DNA from: Nitzschia sp. pyKryTriq1
Taxonomy: Eukaryota; Bacillariophyta; Bacillariophyceae; Bacillariales; Bacillariaceae
Assembly: GCA_956465555.1 (NCBI GenBank)
Contig: OY101125.1
Span: forward strand, 622,501-686,500
DNA: 64,000 nucleotides
Reading direction: 5' to 3'
Positions 29,877-39,523 of the stretch are shown here, in pieces. The first letter of the stretch is position 1; each line of letters starts with the position of its first letter. The notes beneath the pieces are model-generated. The model saw only the letters and a list, made by a program, of their open reading frames with translations. It was not told the origin of the DNA and did not search any database. The translations under genes were made by a program, and so were the position numbers.

Positions 29877-32800
29877 TTAGGCACCAAGATTCTGCTGGTG
29901 GTGGAATTGGGCTGGTGGCAGTGTCTGCGCCATGGTCATACTCGAATCCATTTGTTCCTCATCGGAAGGGTTTTCCGGGCGGCATCCAAACCATTGACCA
30001 AACAAAGAGCCTTGTTGCTGACATGGTGCGGTAACCGTTGGTGCTCTCCGAGGTGGCGTTGGGGCTTCAAGAGTCCTGGGTGTCCTCGTCTGCTTTTGCA
30101 GGGATGCATTTTCAGGATTTGAAATAGGTGATGGTGACATACCTGCTCGAGTGTGTTGCAGCCTTGGAATTTGACTTTGTGGCGAAACGACACTCCAACT
30201 ACGCCCCGGAGAGAGTGCTCTGGTGTGGGCAAAGCCACCACTGCTCCTCAAAGCCCTGCGACTGGTGGCATCTTCATAATTTGCCAATTCCGCTTCGAGT
30301 TTTTGCTGCCTCTCAAGCAATTCCATTACCATGAGTTCGTTTTCTTCCTTGATTTTAGCTATTTGGGTTTCTCGTTGCGTTTCGGCATCGTCAAGCTTAG
30401 CTCTGTACCGCTTGGTGAGCTTGCTTTGCACTGACATAGTCTCAACAAGCTCGTTGTAGTACTCATTCTCAACGACGTTGAAGATCTTGGATACAAGCGC
30501 TGCATCAAGAGTGCGCATAATATTGAACGTCATATCACGATTTTTGGCTCGCAATGTCTTCCAATTGCTAATCAACAACTCAGCGCATCGCTGGCGAATT
30601 TCTGCAAAGATGCCGACCCCCTTGGATTTCACCGAGCTCATAACGTCTAAAAGCTTCAGAGCAGACTCTAGATCGACGTCTTTCATAGGCACTTGTTTCA
30701 TCAGCTCGGCCAAGAGTGTCTCATCGAGGTCGTGCAATGTGAAATATTTGGCAATCAAAATGTTGATATGGCATGAGGCATCCTTATCAATCTCTGTTGA
30801 CGCAATGATACGGCCAAAGAAATCTGGCTTTATTCCAGCCAAAATTTCAGACTCGGCGTCTATTCCCGTTATCCTAGTGGCGCACTTTTGAACGGCAATG
30901 CTCGTGATCCGCTCATCGTCGTACATTTCAGCCTGTTCCAGGTAAATCAGTAGATTGGAAAAGTCCATGTCTTTCTCCACATATTCAACAACTTTTTTGT
31001 TCAGCATCCACATTCCGAATACCCTTGACAAGAATCGGAGAGCAGAGGCTGTTGTAGTAGTGACGATGAGGTGATGCTCCGGCGAGTACATGAAATCCAA
31101 TACAACGGGAACCAACTCGGCAGGCGCTTGCGATAGCTCAATCATGGTACTGCCTTTTCTCGAATTCTTGTGATCCTCGGACAGAAATGTGTCAGCAAAG
31201 AATGAGCTGCTGTATTGACCGATCGACAGAATGTGTTTGTGCACATGGTACACATCCAGCTTCCCGTCATTTTTGTGCTTCACTTTCATCGTCCAGTCGC
31301 TAAAACTGCGGCCAGGATCCATTTTCCAACTCAGTGGCCGATCTAGGTCACCTTTTAGGTGGTTGCGGTTCTTGTCAATCTTACCACAAAGTGATTCCAC
31401 AGTGAAGGAATTAGCACGTTTGTAGCCCTTGAGGTGAGCAGTGCGCTGTGTATCGTCCCTCAAAGCCTTTGAGACCGCAGGGTCAATCAGAGCAGAAGCG
31501 TTTCCTGTTTCCACAACTTCCAAAAAATCAACTGTGAAATTTGACGGTAAGCTCCGCAGAAGCGAGAAGAGACGTCTCCGATCCGCATCACTAGTCGTCT
31601 TCCAGTGGTGCGCCACTACTTGGGCGCATCGTTTTTGGAGTGACTGAAGGGATCTTGGTGTTCCGTAATCTTCGCAAATTTCAAGGAGCGGAATGGCTGC
31701 TTCACGATCGACCAATGGCAGAATAGATACAGTTGTCATGTCTAGAAACATAGTCACGTCCATCTCGTATTCATGAATAGTGTGGTACTCGACCAGAAGG
31801 ACACTAAGTTGGCGGCTGACTTTCTTGCGATCAATATCAGGACAGGAAATGACCCGTAAGAACAATCTAGGGTCCATTACCGTCCAAAGTTCATCCGAGA
31901 CATCGATTGCTTCAATTTGCTCTCCGCACATGGCCGCGATCATTTTCGTGACCGTTCGGTCACTGTAGCGTGAACTTTCTGAAATATAGGTGCTCATATT
32001 CTCAATTCGTATATCCTGTACGATGAATTCGGCGGCCTGCTTGACGATTGGGATGATCTGGAATACGCCTGCCAAGTAACGATATACCATCACATTTGCC
32101 GTCGTCAAATCCAGCTCCAGGTCATGGCAGTATGCAAAGTCCAATATGTCCGGCATGTAGACCAAGGACTCGTCCACCAAAGCAAGTTTCGTGGTAGTGT
32201 CGGCACTTGAACGGAAAACTCCTCCCAAAAACTCGCTACGGTGAGGGCCAACACCCACAATATGCTTGTGCACGTGATACGATGCACTAGCACCGGACTT
32301 GGTGCAGTACGCCAGGATTTCGAAATCAGATAGACTTTCTGCCGGGAGCATTCGCCAACTTGGAACTCCAGCGCTTGCAGAGACACCCAAACTAGGGATT
32401 TCTTTATTTCCGGAAGTCGAAACTGTAGATTTGATATCGGGCTTGTTGATCTCCGATTTCGGCGGGGCAAGTGTTGGGCTGATCCCTTTCGATTCGCTCT
32501 TGGGCTGCTGCATCGTCATAGTTTCTCCAGTAAGTGTTGAGGCGACGTTTAGTATATCGGCGGCATATTCTGATTCATCTGCATGAGACCGAGTGCTTAA
32601 GAAGTCTTGTTTTTTCTCAAAGAAACGTTTTGCGCCAGTTATAATCATTTTCTTTCGACATAAATCGACTGATGAGTTTGCGGCGCTCGCCTCGTTTCGA
32701 TGGATAGCTGCTTGAACAGCTGCATCGGGCTGTCGTTTGTCGAGACCTACTGGTGCATTGACTTCGCTCCGGTTGTAACTTGGCAAAGTGGTAGTGGTAG

Positions 32801-34997
32801 TTGCAGGTGTTGGTTCTGGTACTGGAATGTCTGTTGGCCCCCTGGGAGAAGGCGCAAGGCCAATAGCCCCCCCAGCTCCGCTATCTTCACATCCAGGCCT
32901 GGCAAGTCTGCCGTGTCTAGCGCTTGTTGCATAGTTTTCATCAACTCGATGAGGCATGGATATTAGCTCCTTTACAACGACCGCGCCCGTGTTGACGATT
33001 CCACTCGGTGGCTTTCGTCTTCTCTCATCGTTGACACCAATAGAGCTGTCAGCGTCCGAGTTGGGATGAGGAACCCGAGCTGATAAGTTATTTTCTGGCT
33101 CAGCCTTTTGTGAAGGGGTGGGATTTTTTGTAGATCCCTCGAGCTGTTGAGTGGCTTTGGGGGGCGATATTGGATGATTTACACTGCTCTTTCGGTTCCC
33201 GAAAATTGACATCCCGCGTTTGAATGCAGATTCAAAGTCTGCGTTACCGGTAGATGGACAGTCACTGATAGAAGATGAGCTGTTCTTGGAATATAGTTCA
33301 TCACGATAGCTACTGCACTCTTGTGAGCCTTGTTCAATAATTTCTGACGAAAGGGGATTGCGTTTGACATTCGGCGATCCCTTTTGTAATTTCTCGTTGA
33401 CAAGGCTTCTCCCGTTCTTTTTCCACCAGGACAGACCTCTTTCTGGTCGCAAATCAGAGTTTTCCCCTTGACTCTGTTCATCATATTGTCCATGTTCAGC
33501 GCACAAAGATTGTGATATATCACTGAGAGTCTGACTAGCACTGGATTCACTTGGCATGAGGGAGATTTCGATTTTCGGTAGTGGAAAATCCTCATTTGCA
33601 TGACCAACAAACGATTCCCTGGACCGATTCTCATGCTTAGGTGACAGCTTCTTCAATGGGGCCACAATCTCCTGTTTTCTAGATAACGCGATCTTTCTGT
33701 CATTGCGTTCATCATCGGTGAAGTTGGATGATTTGGAACCACTTTTTGCCGCCTTCAATAAATCTCTTGCAGTGCATTCTTTCGGCGAAACGTTTCCATG
33801 AGTTGTTGTTTTGCTCGAAGAATGTGACGGCTGGTCAGAAAAATTAAGACCTTCATCGTGTTGCCTTCGTTGTTTGTCAGGTGAGGGGAGTCCTGTTTCT
33901 ATACAGTCTTGGATTAAGTCGTCTTCAAAGCTACTCCCGGACAAATTAATTCTTGGACTTGGGCAGCCACTGTTTACATCGAGAAGAGTATCACGCATTT
34001 CTCGTTCATTAAGATCCTCATTGTAGGAGTGGCTACTCTTAGGACGAGGTGGTTGTGACTCTTGGTCGTACTTTGAGCGTAATGTCTCCCATCGCGCATC
34101 GACTTCAGCTGACGAATCATCGTCTGCATCGGTGCTAGTAGTAGCCAACGAAGCTCTTGTGCGTTCGACAGGACTTTCGATCTCCTGAACGACTGTAGCA
34201 AGAGTATTAGCCACACCTTCCTTCTTCTTGCTCTTCAGGGACAACATGGAAGCTGGCGGTGATTGAGAAAAGTTTGGAGTTTTCTCATTGTTTCTTTGTG
34301 ACCGATTGTTTGTCACGGGTGTCTCGTCCTTTCGATCGCTGGTCCGTGGCGCCGGCTCTGCATTAACATCCACGAAAAGAGCTTTGTTGTTGCGTTTCAA
34401 GTTTTGAGAGTCCTGTAAGGATTGTTCAAATGCACTCATGATAGCGTCCTCCGAAAGATTTTGCGCATTCTTGTAACTTGCTACAAGGGAGCGAGCTTTC
34501 TGGGCAGTGGCCCGAAAGTCGGCAAAGTCAGTGCTTCTAACAGAACCCGACAATAGTTCTAAGGGAAAGTCAAGCCCACTCCCCTCTGAGCACACCGATC
34601 TCCCCGCTTCTGTGTCTCCGTTATCTACTTCGTCGTTTGATGAGCCAGAACCCCGTAGACTCGTTTCAACTTCAAAGCCCACCTCACCACCCGGAACATC
34701 GATTCTGCCCAGTTGGTCTTGTGACGTTTTGTGACTCTCCGCTTCATCCTGGCGATGGTCGTCACTAGCTTGATTATTTTTTGGAGCCCTTCGTTGTTGG
34801 TAAGATTTCTTGTTTTCCTCTGGGGAGTACTTCGACATCTCCGAATACTCCTTCATGGCCTCCTCATTGTTTTCGCCACAATGGACGGCAGTGCTTCTTT
34901 CAGTCGCTAATGCCGTACGTGTACTCATCCCAGGATTCTCCCCAACTCGAACCCGACTCCTTACTTTCGCTGTGAAATCGTCGCTCTTTATTGTCAT
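29877..34997 (-). CDS. Large protein with two BTB-BACK modules and a C-terminal coiled coil
   Basis: An intronless frame of 1706 residues from ATG 34997. The first 870 residues are charged, Ser-rich and presumably disordered. Two BTB/POZ modules follow. The first, near 32360, has the SDFEILAYC strand, YHVHKHIVGVGPHRSEFLGG and YMPDILDFAYCHD. The second, near 31335, has the SDWTMKVK strand, YHVHKHILSIGQYSSSFFADTF and LVPVVLDFMYSPEH. Each is trailed by about 250 residues of helices like the BACK region. Near 30410-30280 a coiled coil (KLDDAETQRETQIAKIKEEN, then ELLERQQKLEAEL) leads into a Pro-rich tail. BTB domains dimerise and often recruit substrates to cullin-3 ligases; no Kelch or zinc-finger partner is present, so a scaffold role is the cautious inference. 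Confidence 0.85.
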   Translation of the reverse strand: MTIKSDDFTAKVRSRVRVGENPGMSTRTALATERSTAVHCGENNEEAMKEYSEMSKYSPEENKKSYQQRRAPKNNQASDDHRQDEAESHKTSQDQLGRIDVPGGEVGFEVETSLRGSGSSNDEVDNGDTEAGRSVCSEGSGLDFPLELLSGSVRSTDFADFRATAQKARSLVASYKNAQNLSEDAIMSAFEQSLQDSQNLKRNNKALFVDVNAEPAPRTSDRKDETPVTNNRSQRNNEKTPNFSQSPPASMLSLKSKKKEGVANTLATVVQEIESPVERTRASLATTSTDADDDSSAEVDARWETLRSKYDQESQPPRPKSSHSYNEDLNEREMRDTLLDVNSGCPSPRINLSGSSFEDDLIQDCIETGLPSPDKQRRQHDEGLNFSDQPSHSSSKTTTHGNVSPKECTARDLLKAAKSGSKSSNFTDDERNDRKIALSRKQEIVAPLKKLSPKHENRSRESFVGHANEDFPLPKIEISLMPSESSASQTLSDISQSLCAEHGQYDEQSQGENSDLRPERGLSWWKKNGRSLVNEKLQKGSPNVKRNPLSSEIIEQGSQECSSYRDELYSKNSSSSISDCPSTGNADFESAFKRGMSIFGNRKSSVNHPISPPKATQQLEGSTKNPTPSQKAEPENNLSARVPHPNSDADSSIGVNDERRRKPPSGIVNTGAVVVKELISMPHRVDENYATSARHGRLARPGCEDSGAGGAIGLAPSPRGPTDIPVPEPTPATTTTTLPSYNRSEVNAPVGLDKRQPDAAVQAAIHRNEASAANSSVDLCRKKMIITGAKRFFEKKQDFLSTRSHADESEYAADILNVASTLTGETMTMQQPKSESKGISPTLAPPKSEINKPDIKSTVSTSGNKEIPSLGVSASAGVPSWRMLPAESLSDFEILAYCTKSGASASYHVHKHIVGVGPHRSEFLGGVFRSSADTTTKLALVDESLVYMPDILDFAYCHDLELDLTTANVMVYRYLAGVFQIIPIVKQAAEFIVQDIRIENMSTYISESSRYSDRTVTKMIAAMCGEQIEAIDVSDELWTVMDPRLFLRVISCPDIDRKKVSRQLSVLLVEYHTIHEYEMDVTMFLDMTTVSILPLVDREAAIPLLEICEDYGTPRSLQSLQKRCAQVVAHHWKTTSDADRRRLFSLLRSLPSNFTVDFLEVVETGNASALIDPAVSKALRDDTQRTAHLKGYKRANSFTVESLCGKIDKNRNHLKGDLDRPLSWKMDPGRSFSDWTMKVKHKNDGKLDVYHVHKHILSIGQYSSSFFADTFLSEDHKNSRKGSTMIELSQAPAELVPVVLDFMYSPEHHLIVTTTTASALRFLSRVFGMWMLNKKVVEYVEKDMDFSNLLIYLEQAEMYDDERITSIAVQKCATRITGIDAESEILAGIKPDFFGRIIASTEIDKDASCHINILIAKYFTLHDLDETLLAELMKQVPMKDVDLESALKLLDVMSSVKSKGVGIFAEIRQRCAELLISNWKTLRAKNRDMTFNIMRTLDAALVSKIFNVVENEYYNELVETMSVQSKLTKRYRAKLDDAETQRETQIAKIKEENELMVMELLERQQKLEAELANYEDATSRRALRSSGGFAHTRALSPGRSWSVVSPQSQIPRLQHTRAGMSPSPISNPENASLQKQTRTPRTLEAPTPPRRAPTVTAPCQQQGSLFGQWFGCRPENPSDEEQMDSSMTMAQTLPPAQFHHQQNLGA

Positions 34998-35320
34998 GGT
35001 CAAGCACAATCTGATCGTGATGATGGTTGTCTACTTCATACACTTCAATACTTTCAGGACGGTGTACAAGTACTTCTACCGGGTAACGGTACACCATACA
35101 AAAGTACAAAAAATAATACTTCTTAACATGTTTGTTTTGGCTCGCCAAACTCGAAAGGGCTGGCTAGCGCGTGCGTCTCCGCTTCGCGCTTTTTGACTGT
35201 AGAAATTGTACACTACTTCGCCATCAATTCGCCTCATACACATATTCAGACATGAATTTAAATAAACTCGCCGACGTCGCCGGCTGAGCCTGCCTTCGGT
35301 CACGCAATTTTTGTTTAGCC

Positions 35321-35393
35321 TGGTACTTGTAGTCTACCGGTACTTGGTACCGTACTTGTACCCCCCCCAGGTGTACCGGACCGTACAGTACCC
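35321..35393. repeat. Dense GTAC block upstream of the BTB gene
   Basis: Eight GTAC tetramers in 73 bases, several inside TACCGGTAC and GGTACC palindromes, about 320 bases upstream of the BTB start codon. Confidence 0.8.
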
Positions 35394-35583
35394 GATAGCT
35401 GTTTGTTTTACTGTATAAATTTCAATACTAGTTGACTACTTAGACTAGACCTACTTCTCAATCATCTCGAACATTCATACTCGTAGTACTGCCTGATGAA
35501 GATACCAATAGAAGTCTATTACTGCTTGTACAGCAGACAGTAGAGAGAAGGAGCTAGGTCGAAAATCGTTTGTAGTAGATTGA

Positions 35584-35629
35584 GGTGGTGGACGTTGATG
35601 TTGGCTGGTGGTGGACGTTGATGTTGGCT
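35584..35629. repeat. 23-bp tandem duplication
   Basis: Two identical units, 35584-35606 and 35607-35629, each starting GGTGGTGGACG. Confidence 0.9.
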
Positions 35630-35796
35630 AGTGACAGTACGCGCATACTTTTTCAGTAAACGAAACGATTCGGGCAAATAGCGGTCTTCATATCCAGTTA
35701 CAGCAAAAGGTTAGAATCAAGACTGCCAATAGTAGTACCATAATGATAAGGTTCACCTTTTCGCTGTTGCTCAAATTTCGTGGGATGGTGATTTGT

Positions 35797-37431
35797 TTAC
35801 CCCGCAGCAGCCTTGGCGCGCCAAGCCCGCACAAACGTTTGCACTCGTTCGGCTTGTTTGAATCGCAAAAAGAGCTGGTTGCGATTTTCGCTGGACCAAA
35901 CATGGGCATCCAAGCCTATTGCAAACTTTTTGACGGCCTGGAATTCCCCTTGTAGCATACATTGGTGCATAAAGACTTCACTCCAATTCAACCGATGACG
36001 TTCTCGGTCCCACAAAAAGATTTGATCTGTAATGTTGCCTGGCACGGGACTTGCAGTTCCTTGCCGGAGCTTGGGGTGGGCGTGCTTTTCCAAAAATCTC
36101 AGAATTTGTTGTGCTTGAATGCCCAAAGCAAAGGCAGCCTTGATACTGTCGCGCGTAATGGTCATGAACACACAATTGGGCAATCTTCGAATGGTTTGAA
36201 CATCGCAAAACAGACCCAACATGCTCACGTGGAGTTCGCTGGTGGTATAGGCACAAAGCTGAAAGTTCGTCTGGACGATAATAGCCAAATGACTAGAGTC
36301 ATGAGGCCGAGGATGTGCCAATGCAGCATCCAAAGCCTTGCTCGAAAGGGTCCACATGCCACTTCCGCCACCACCATTTCCGCCTCCATCATTACTTCCG
36401 ACTAGCTGCATGGCAATACGAGTTGGGTAAAATACTGACGTCTTTCCAACCTTCTTGACATAGAGTAGACCAAACAATGCCAGATCTTTCATAATGACTC
36501 TTCCATCCTTGGACAAAGATGCCGCGGAATAGCATTCCCCAAACCGCGAAAAGGATAAACAAATCAATACGAGCATTGCTTCTTTTTGCAACGCCTGCGC
36601 CTTGGCATGGGTTTCCATACTCTTCAAATACTGCATCACAAAATGCCATACCTGTTGCGCATTGTCTTGCAACATGAAATCGTAGCCTTTTTGCGTAATG
36701 ACGAGTGGTGCATCGTCCGGATCACTCCCGTGAAAGTCAGGATCGGGCTGCATCAGATTCGTCTCGAGTAGAAAGTGAGTGATTGCAGGGTTGGGTTGTA
36801 CTTGCATGTTGGGGGTACCGACAAGATAATGCAATACCGCATCCCACTGGTCCTGTGTGTATTTTTCCAGGTCTTCCGGTGTCATGGCGGGAAATTTCAC
36901 AGGGGTGCCCGAGACGCGGGTGGCCTCTTGTTCCAGAAACTCTATCTGTTCCTGTGTGAGCGCCGTCCAAGGGGAAGCGTCTAAGGATTGTAGCGAGTTC
37001 TTGAGAGAGTGAAAGAACTCATCAGTCAATGTGATCTCGCTGGAAGTGCTCCCCGGAATTTCTTGAATGATCGCCCATTGATACAGTTCCTCCACATCTC
37101 GTTTCTCCCGGGCTGGATTTTTGTATTTGGTCCAGATCGATAAGGCCGAGCGAGAAAAGCTTCCCCCGCAACACGATAACCGGATAATCGCTTGCTGTGA
37201 TGTTTCCGGTATACGCTGTAAGACGGCTCGGCAGACGTATCGGCCTCGCCCTTCGTCCTTGTACAGGTCCAAAAGGGCACTTCGTGGAAGATGACTCTGC
37301 AAATACGACATGACTCCATAACCACCTCCACCTTTGACACCAGAAGAAGTCGTCTTGGTGGGAGAATGCGACTTTTTTATTTTTTTAGCGGTAGGAGGCG
37401 AGAGAGACGGGGATTTTGTTTTCGACGACAT
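35797..37431 (-). CDS. TFB2: TFIIH core subunit Tfb2/p52 (GTF2H4)
   Basis: A 544-residue, intronless protein matching the Tfb2/p52 subunit of TFIIH, the complex that opens promoters and repairs bulky DNA damage. Tfb2 holds and stimulates the XPB helicase. Family landmarks are YLQSHLPRSALLDLYKDEGRGRY near the N-terminus, AIIRLSC, YQWAIIQE, VLHYLVGTP, the LLETNLMQPD region, the long middle segment LVLICLSFSRFGECYSAASL, and VQTNFQLCAYTTSELHVSML. The C-terminal clutch region is DQIFLWDRERHRLNWSEVF, with VKKFAIGLDAHVW after it. Length is close to yeast Tfb2 (513) and human p52 (462). The first 35 residues are a Lys/Ser-rich extension. A Gly/Asn insert (GGGNGGGGSG) interrupts the middle domain. Nuclear protein; identification is firm. 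Confidence 0.9.
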   Translation of the reverse strand: MSSKTKSPSLSPPTAKKIKKSHSPTKTTSSGVKGGGGYGVMSYLQSHLPRSALLDLYKDEGRGRYVCRAVLQRIPETSQQAIIRLSCCGGSFSRSALSIWTKYKNPAREKRDVEELYQWAIIQEIPGSTSSEITLTDEFFHSLKNSLQSLDASPWTALTQEQIEFLEQEATRVSGTPVKFPAMTPEDLEKYTQDQWDAVLHYLVGTPNMQVQPNPAITHFLLETNLMQPDPDFHGSDPDDAPLVITQKGYDFMLQDNAQQVWHFVMQYLKSMETHAKAQALQKEAMLVLICLSFSRFGECYSAASLSKDGRVIMKDLALFGLLYVKKVGKTSVFYPTRIAMQLVGSNDGGGNGGGGSGMWTLSSKALDAALAHPRPHDSSHLAIIVQTNFQLCAYTTSELHVSMLGLFCDVQTIRRLPNCVFMTITRDSIKAAFALGIQAQQILRFLEKHAHPKLRQGTASPVPGNITDQIFLWDRERHRLNWSEVFMHQCMLQGEFQAVKKFAIGLDAHVWSSENRNQLFLRFKQAERVQTFVRAWRAKAAAG

Positions 37432-37520
37432 GCTGATAGTGACTGGCTTTGTTTGGTTTGGTTTGTTTGTTTGTTTTCAGTTTTTGGCTTGAAGGGTAAC
37501 AATATCAATGAATCCTCAGT

Positions 37521-37553
37521 CGGATCGGATCGGATCGGATCGGATCAGATCGG
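37521..37553. repeat. CGGAT pentanucleotide repeat in the TFB2 upstream region
   Basis: About six units of CGGAT, the last with one substitution, 90-120 bases upstream of the TFB2 start codon. Confidence 0.85.
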
Positions 37554-37663
37554 TCACCACGTCCTTTGGCTGCTACTGGTAGACCGACTCTGTATTAGCT
37601 GCCGTAGTCCGTCGAAATCGAACGTTTTAGTAGGAGGAGGAGAATAGTGAATGACTGAATGAC

Positions 37664-37693
37664 TGAATGAATGAATGAATGAATGAATGAATG
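37664..37693. repeat. GAAT microsatellite
   Basis: A run of about seven GAAT/TGAA units, preceded by two ATGACTGA units. Confidence 0.85.
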
Positions 37694-38491
37694 CACACAA
37701 CTTTCAAAAAGGATTGTCGTAATAGCTGTAGCAGCAATAAGTACCAGGTATGTACTGTAGTAATGATCTGTACGAGAGTATTTCCCTCTTGCCCCCGCTT
37801 TTGCTGCCGCTCTGCCTCGTCCAACAACGCCTACCGGTAAAGTAGTGTACTTGTACACTCTCTACCGTGCCGGGGTTCGTACTGGTACTTGTACGAGTGT
37901 AATGTGTACTGTACTACTTGTAGAAGATTGGGATTGCACGTTTGGGACGTTTGACCGTGAAGCTTGAAGCTTGAAGCTTGACAAAAGGACGGGAGCATCC
38001 CACGGAGTCTCCAAGAATGGGCTTGACGGCGCGCCGGCCGGCAACCCCAACACGAAAGAAAAACATCATTGATTTTACATTTTACCCGTATTTTGCTGCG
38101 GGTGTCACACACGCGGAACTTTAGCGCCTACATACCGTACTGTACTACTGTTACATCATCGCGTCGTCTTTTGTTGTTGTTTGTCTCTTGTTCAATGGGT
38201 TCCTGTTGAGAGAACCCATCTCTATCTTGCAGCAACTCGATCGTATCCCGTGGTGGTGTGTGCACTCTACGGTACTACTACTAGTAGTAGAGATAGTAGC
38301 CGGACAAGAGCTCTTCTCGTTCATTGATTTATTTATTCGTACTTGTACTATTGGAACAACGAACGACAATAAGACAGAGAGAGAGAGAGAGAGCAGACGA
38401 AACACAATTAATACATGAAACCTTTCCTGCCACAAGCAAACACCCATTCTTTCCCGCCTCATTATTTCGCCCAAACAATTATACCGGTACT

Positions 38492-39250
38492 ATGACGGGC
38501 AAACAGCACAGCGATAATTATCACGACGACCCTCAAGAAGAGCGGCTTGTAGCGATGACAACCAGCATCCTTCATGCTTCGAACACGGAACACCAGAATA
38601 ATGATGATGATCTCACTCCTGGCGCCGCAATTTTCAACCCGTTGGTCGACGCTCCTCCCAGGCCACCGCTACAATCTTATCAACAAACTTCCTTTTCGAG
38701 GACGACAGCGAATCATCATCACCATCATCATCATCATCATCATCACCACCATCCTAATAGTAGTCGTACTGGTGGAGATTGCGAAGAAGGACGGGCCGGT
38801 CCTCCGGCGGCACCAACAATGAGAGGAGGATCGAATTATTACTATTCCTCGTCGCTGCCGTCATCGCCTACTATTAGTAGGAAGGAGTACGAATACAAGT
38901 CGGATTTGGGTGGTAATGGTGAATATGATGATTCGTCGGGGGTCATGATGTACGAACTGGAATTGCAACAACGGCGGCGGCGTCAACGAAATCGGTGTCA
39001 AGCGATATTATTCATTGGGTTTCTCTTGTTTCTTTCTTGGCGAAGCAGGCGGAATACCACCACCGCCACCACCACAAGAACCCCTCTGACGGAAATCCTC
39101 GACTTGGACGATGGTGATGATGATAGAGACAGTAGTAGTGAAGCCGTCGTCAGAGATAATTCCAGTTTTATCAATGGCCCAGCAAACTCGGAGCTGAATG
39201 CTTCGGATGCAGGTCGAGATGACTCGGCGACTTCAGAACCATTGAGCTGA
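38492..39250 (+). CDS. Low-complexity single-pass membrane protein, unknown function
   Basis: A 252-residue product from ATG 38492; the frame is open further upstream but that part is repeat-like. The N-terminal 150 residues are hydrophilic and contain a run of 13 histidines (38714-38752) and a Tyr/Ser-rich patch. A very basic stretch (QQRRRRQRNRC) precedes one hydrophobic helix (AILFIGFLLFLSW, about residues 171-183). Then comes a Thr-rich and acidic tail (LDLDDGDDDRDSSS). The basic side would normally face the cytosol, giving a type II topology with a short lumenal tail. No family is recognised. An ACCGGTAC motif lies immediately before the ATG. The gene call rests on the open frame and the coherent topology. 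Confidence 0.5.
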   Translation: MTGKQHSDNYHDDPQEERLVAMTTSILHASNTEHQNNDDDLTPGAAIFNPLVDAPPRPPLQSYQQTSFSRTTANHHHHHHHHHHHHHPNSSRTGGDCEEGRAGPPAAPTMRGGSNYYYSSSLPSSPTISRKEYEYKSDLGGNGEYDDSSGVMMYELELQQRRRRQRNRCQAILFIGFLLFLSWRSRRNTTTATTTRTPLTEILDLDDGDDDRDSSSEAVVRDNSSFINGPANSELNASDAGRDDSATSEPLS

Positions 39251-39523
39251 GTAGTGAATGTCGAAATGCTAGTGTACCAGAATGTAAATATAGTATTGTT
39301 GAATCTCTAAGAAATATTAGACTATCTAGTTACTCGAAGGGGACGCCGAATTATTTAAGCTTCGGACGAAACCCCACTTTCCTTCAAGATGTGTGAATTT
39401 GTGGTTCCCCTGCCATGCAAATACGACATGTTCTATATACTACTGCACCCCCCCCCCCCCTCCCCCATTCATGTCATGCGTATCATACATCGTTGTTTGT
39501 GGTAGTGCCAGATTGTGGTATGA
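39251..39523. other. 3' flanking region with a long C tract
   Basis: Between two convergent gene ends. Thirteen C residues in a row (39448-39460) followed by T and five more C. No gene. Confidence 0.6.

Larger units (their letters stand above)
34998..35796. other. Intergenic region with GTAC block and a 23-bp tandem repeat
   Basis: Upstream of the BTB gene and beyond the stop of the TFB2 gene. Eight GTAC tetramers lie in 35321-35393. Two copies of a 23-bp unit follow at 35584-35629. No gene seen. Confidence 0.5.
37432..38491. other. Divergent intergenic region rich in simple repeats
   Basis: Separates TFB2 from the one-TM protein gene. It contains CGGAT repeats (37521-37553), GAAT repeats (about 37664-37693), three AAGCTTG units (37961-37981), and ten GTAC tetramers between 37740 and 37915. 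Frames here are repeat-driven and no gene is supported. Confidence 0.5.
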
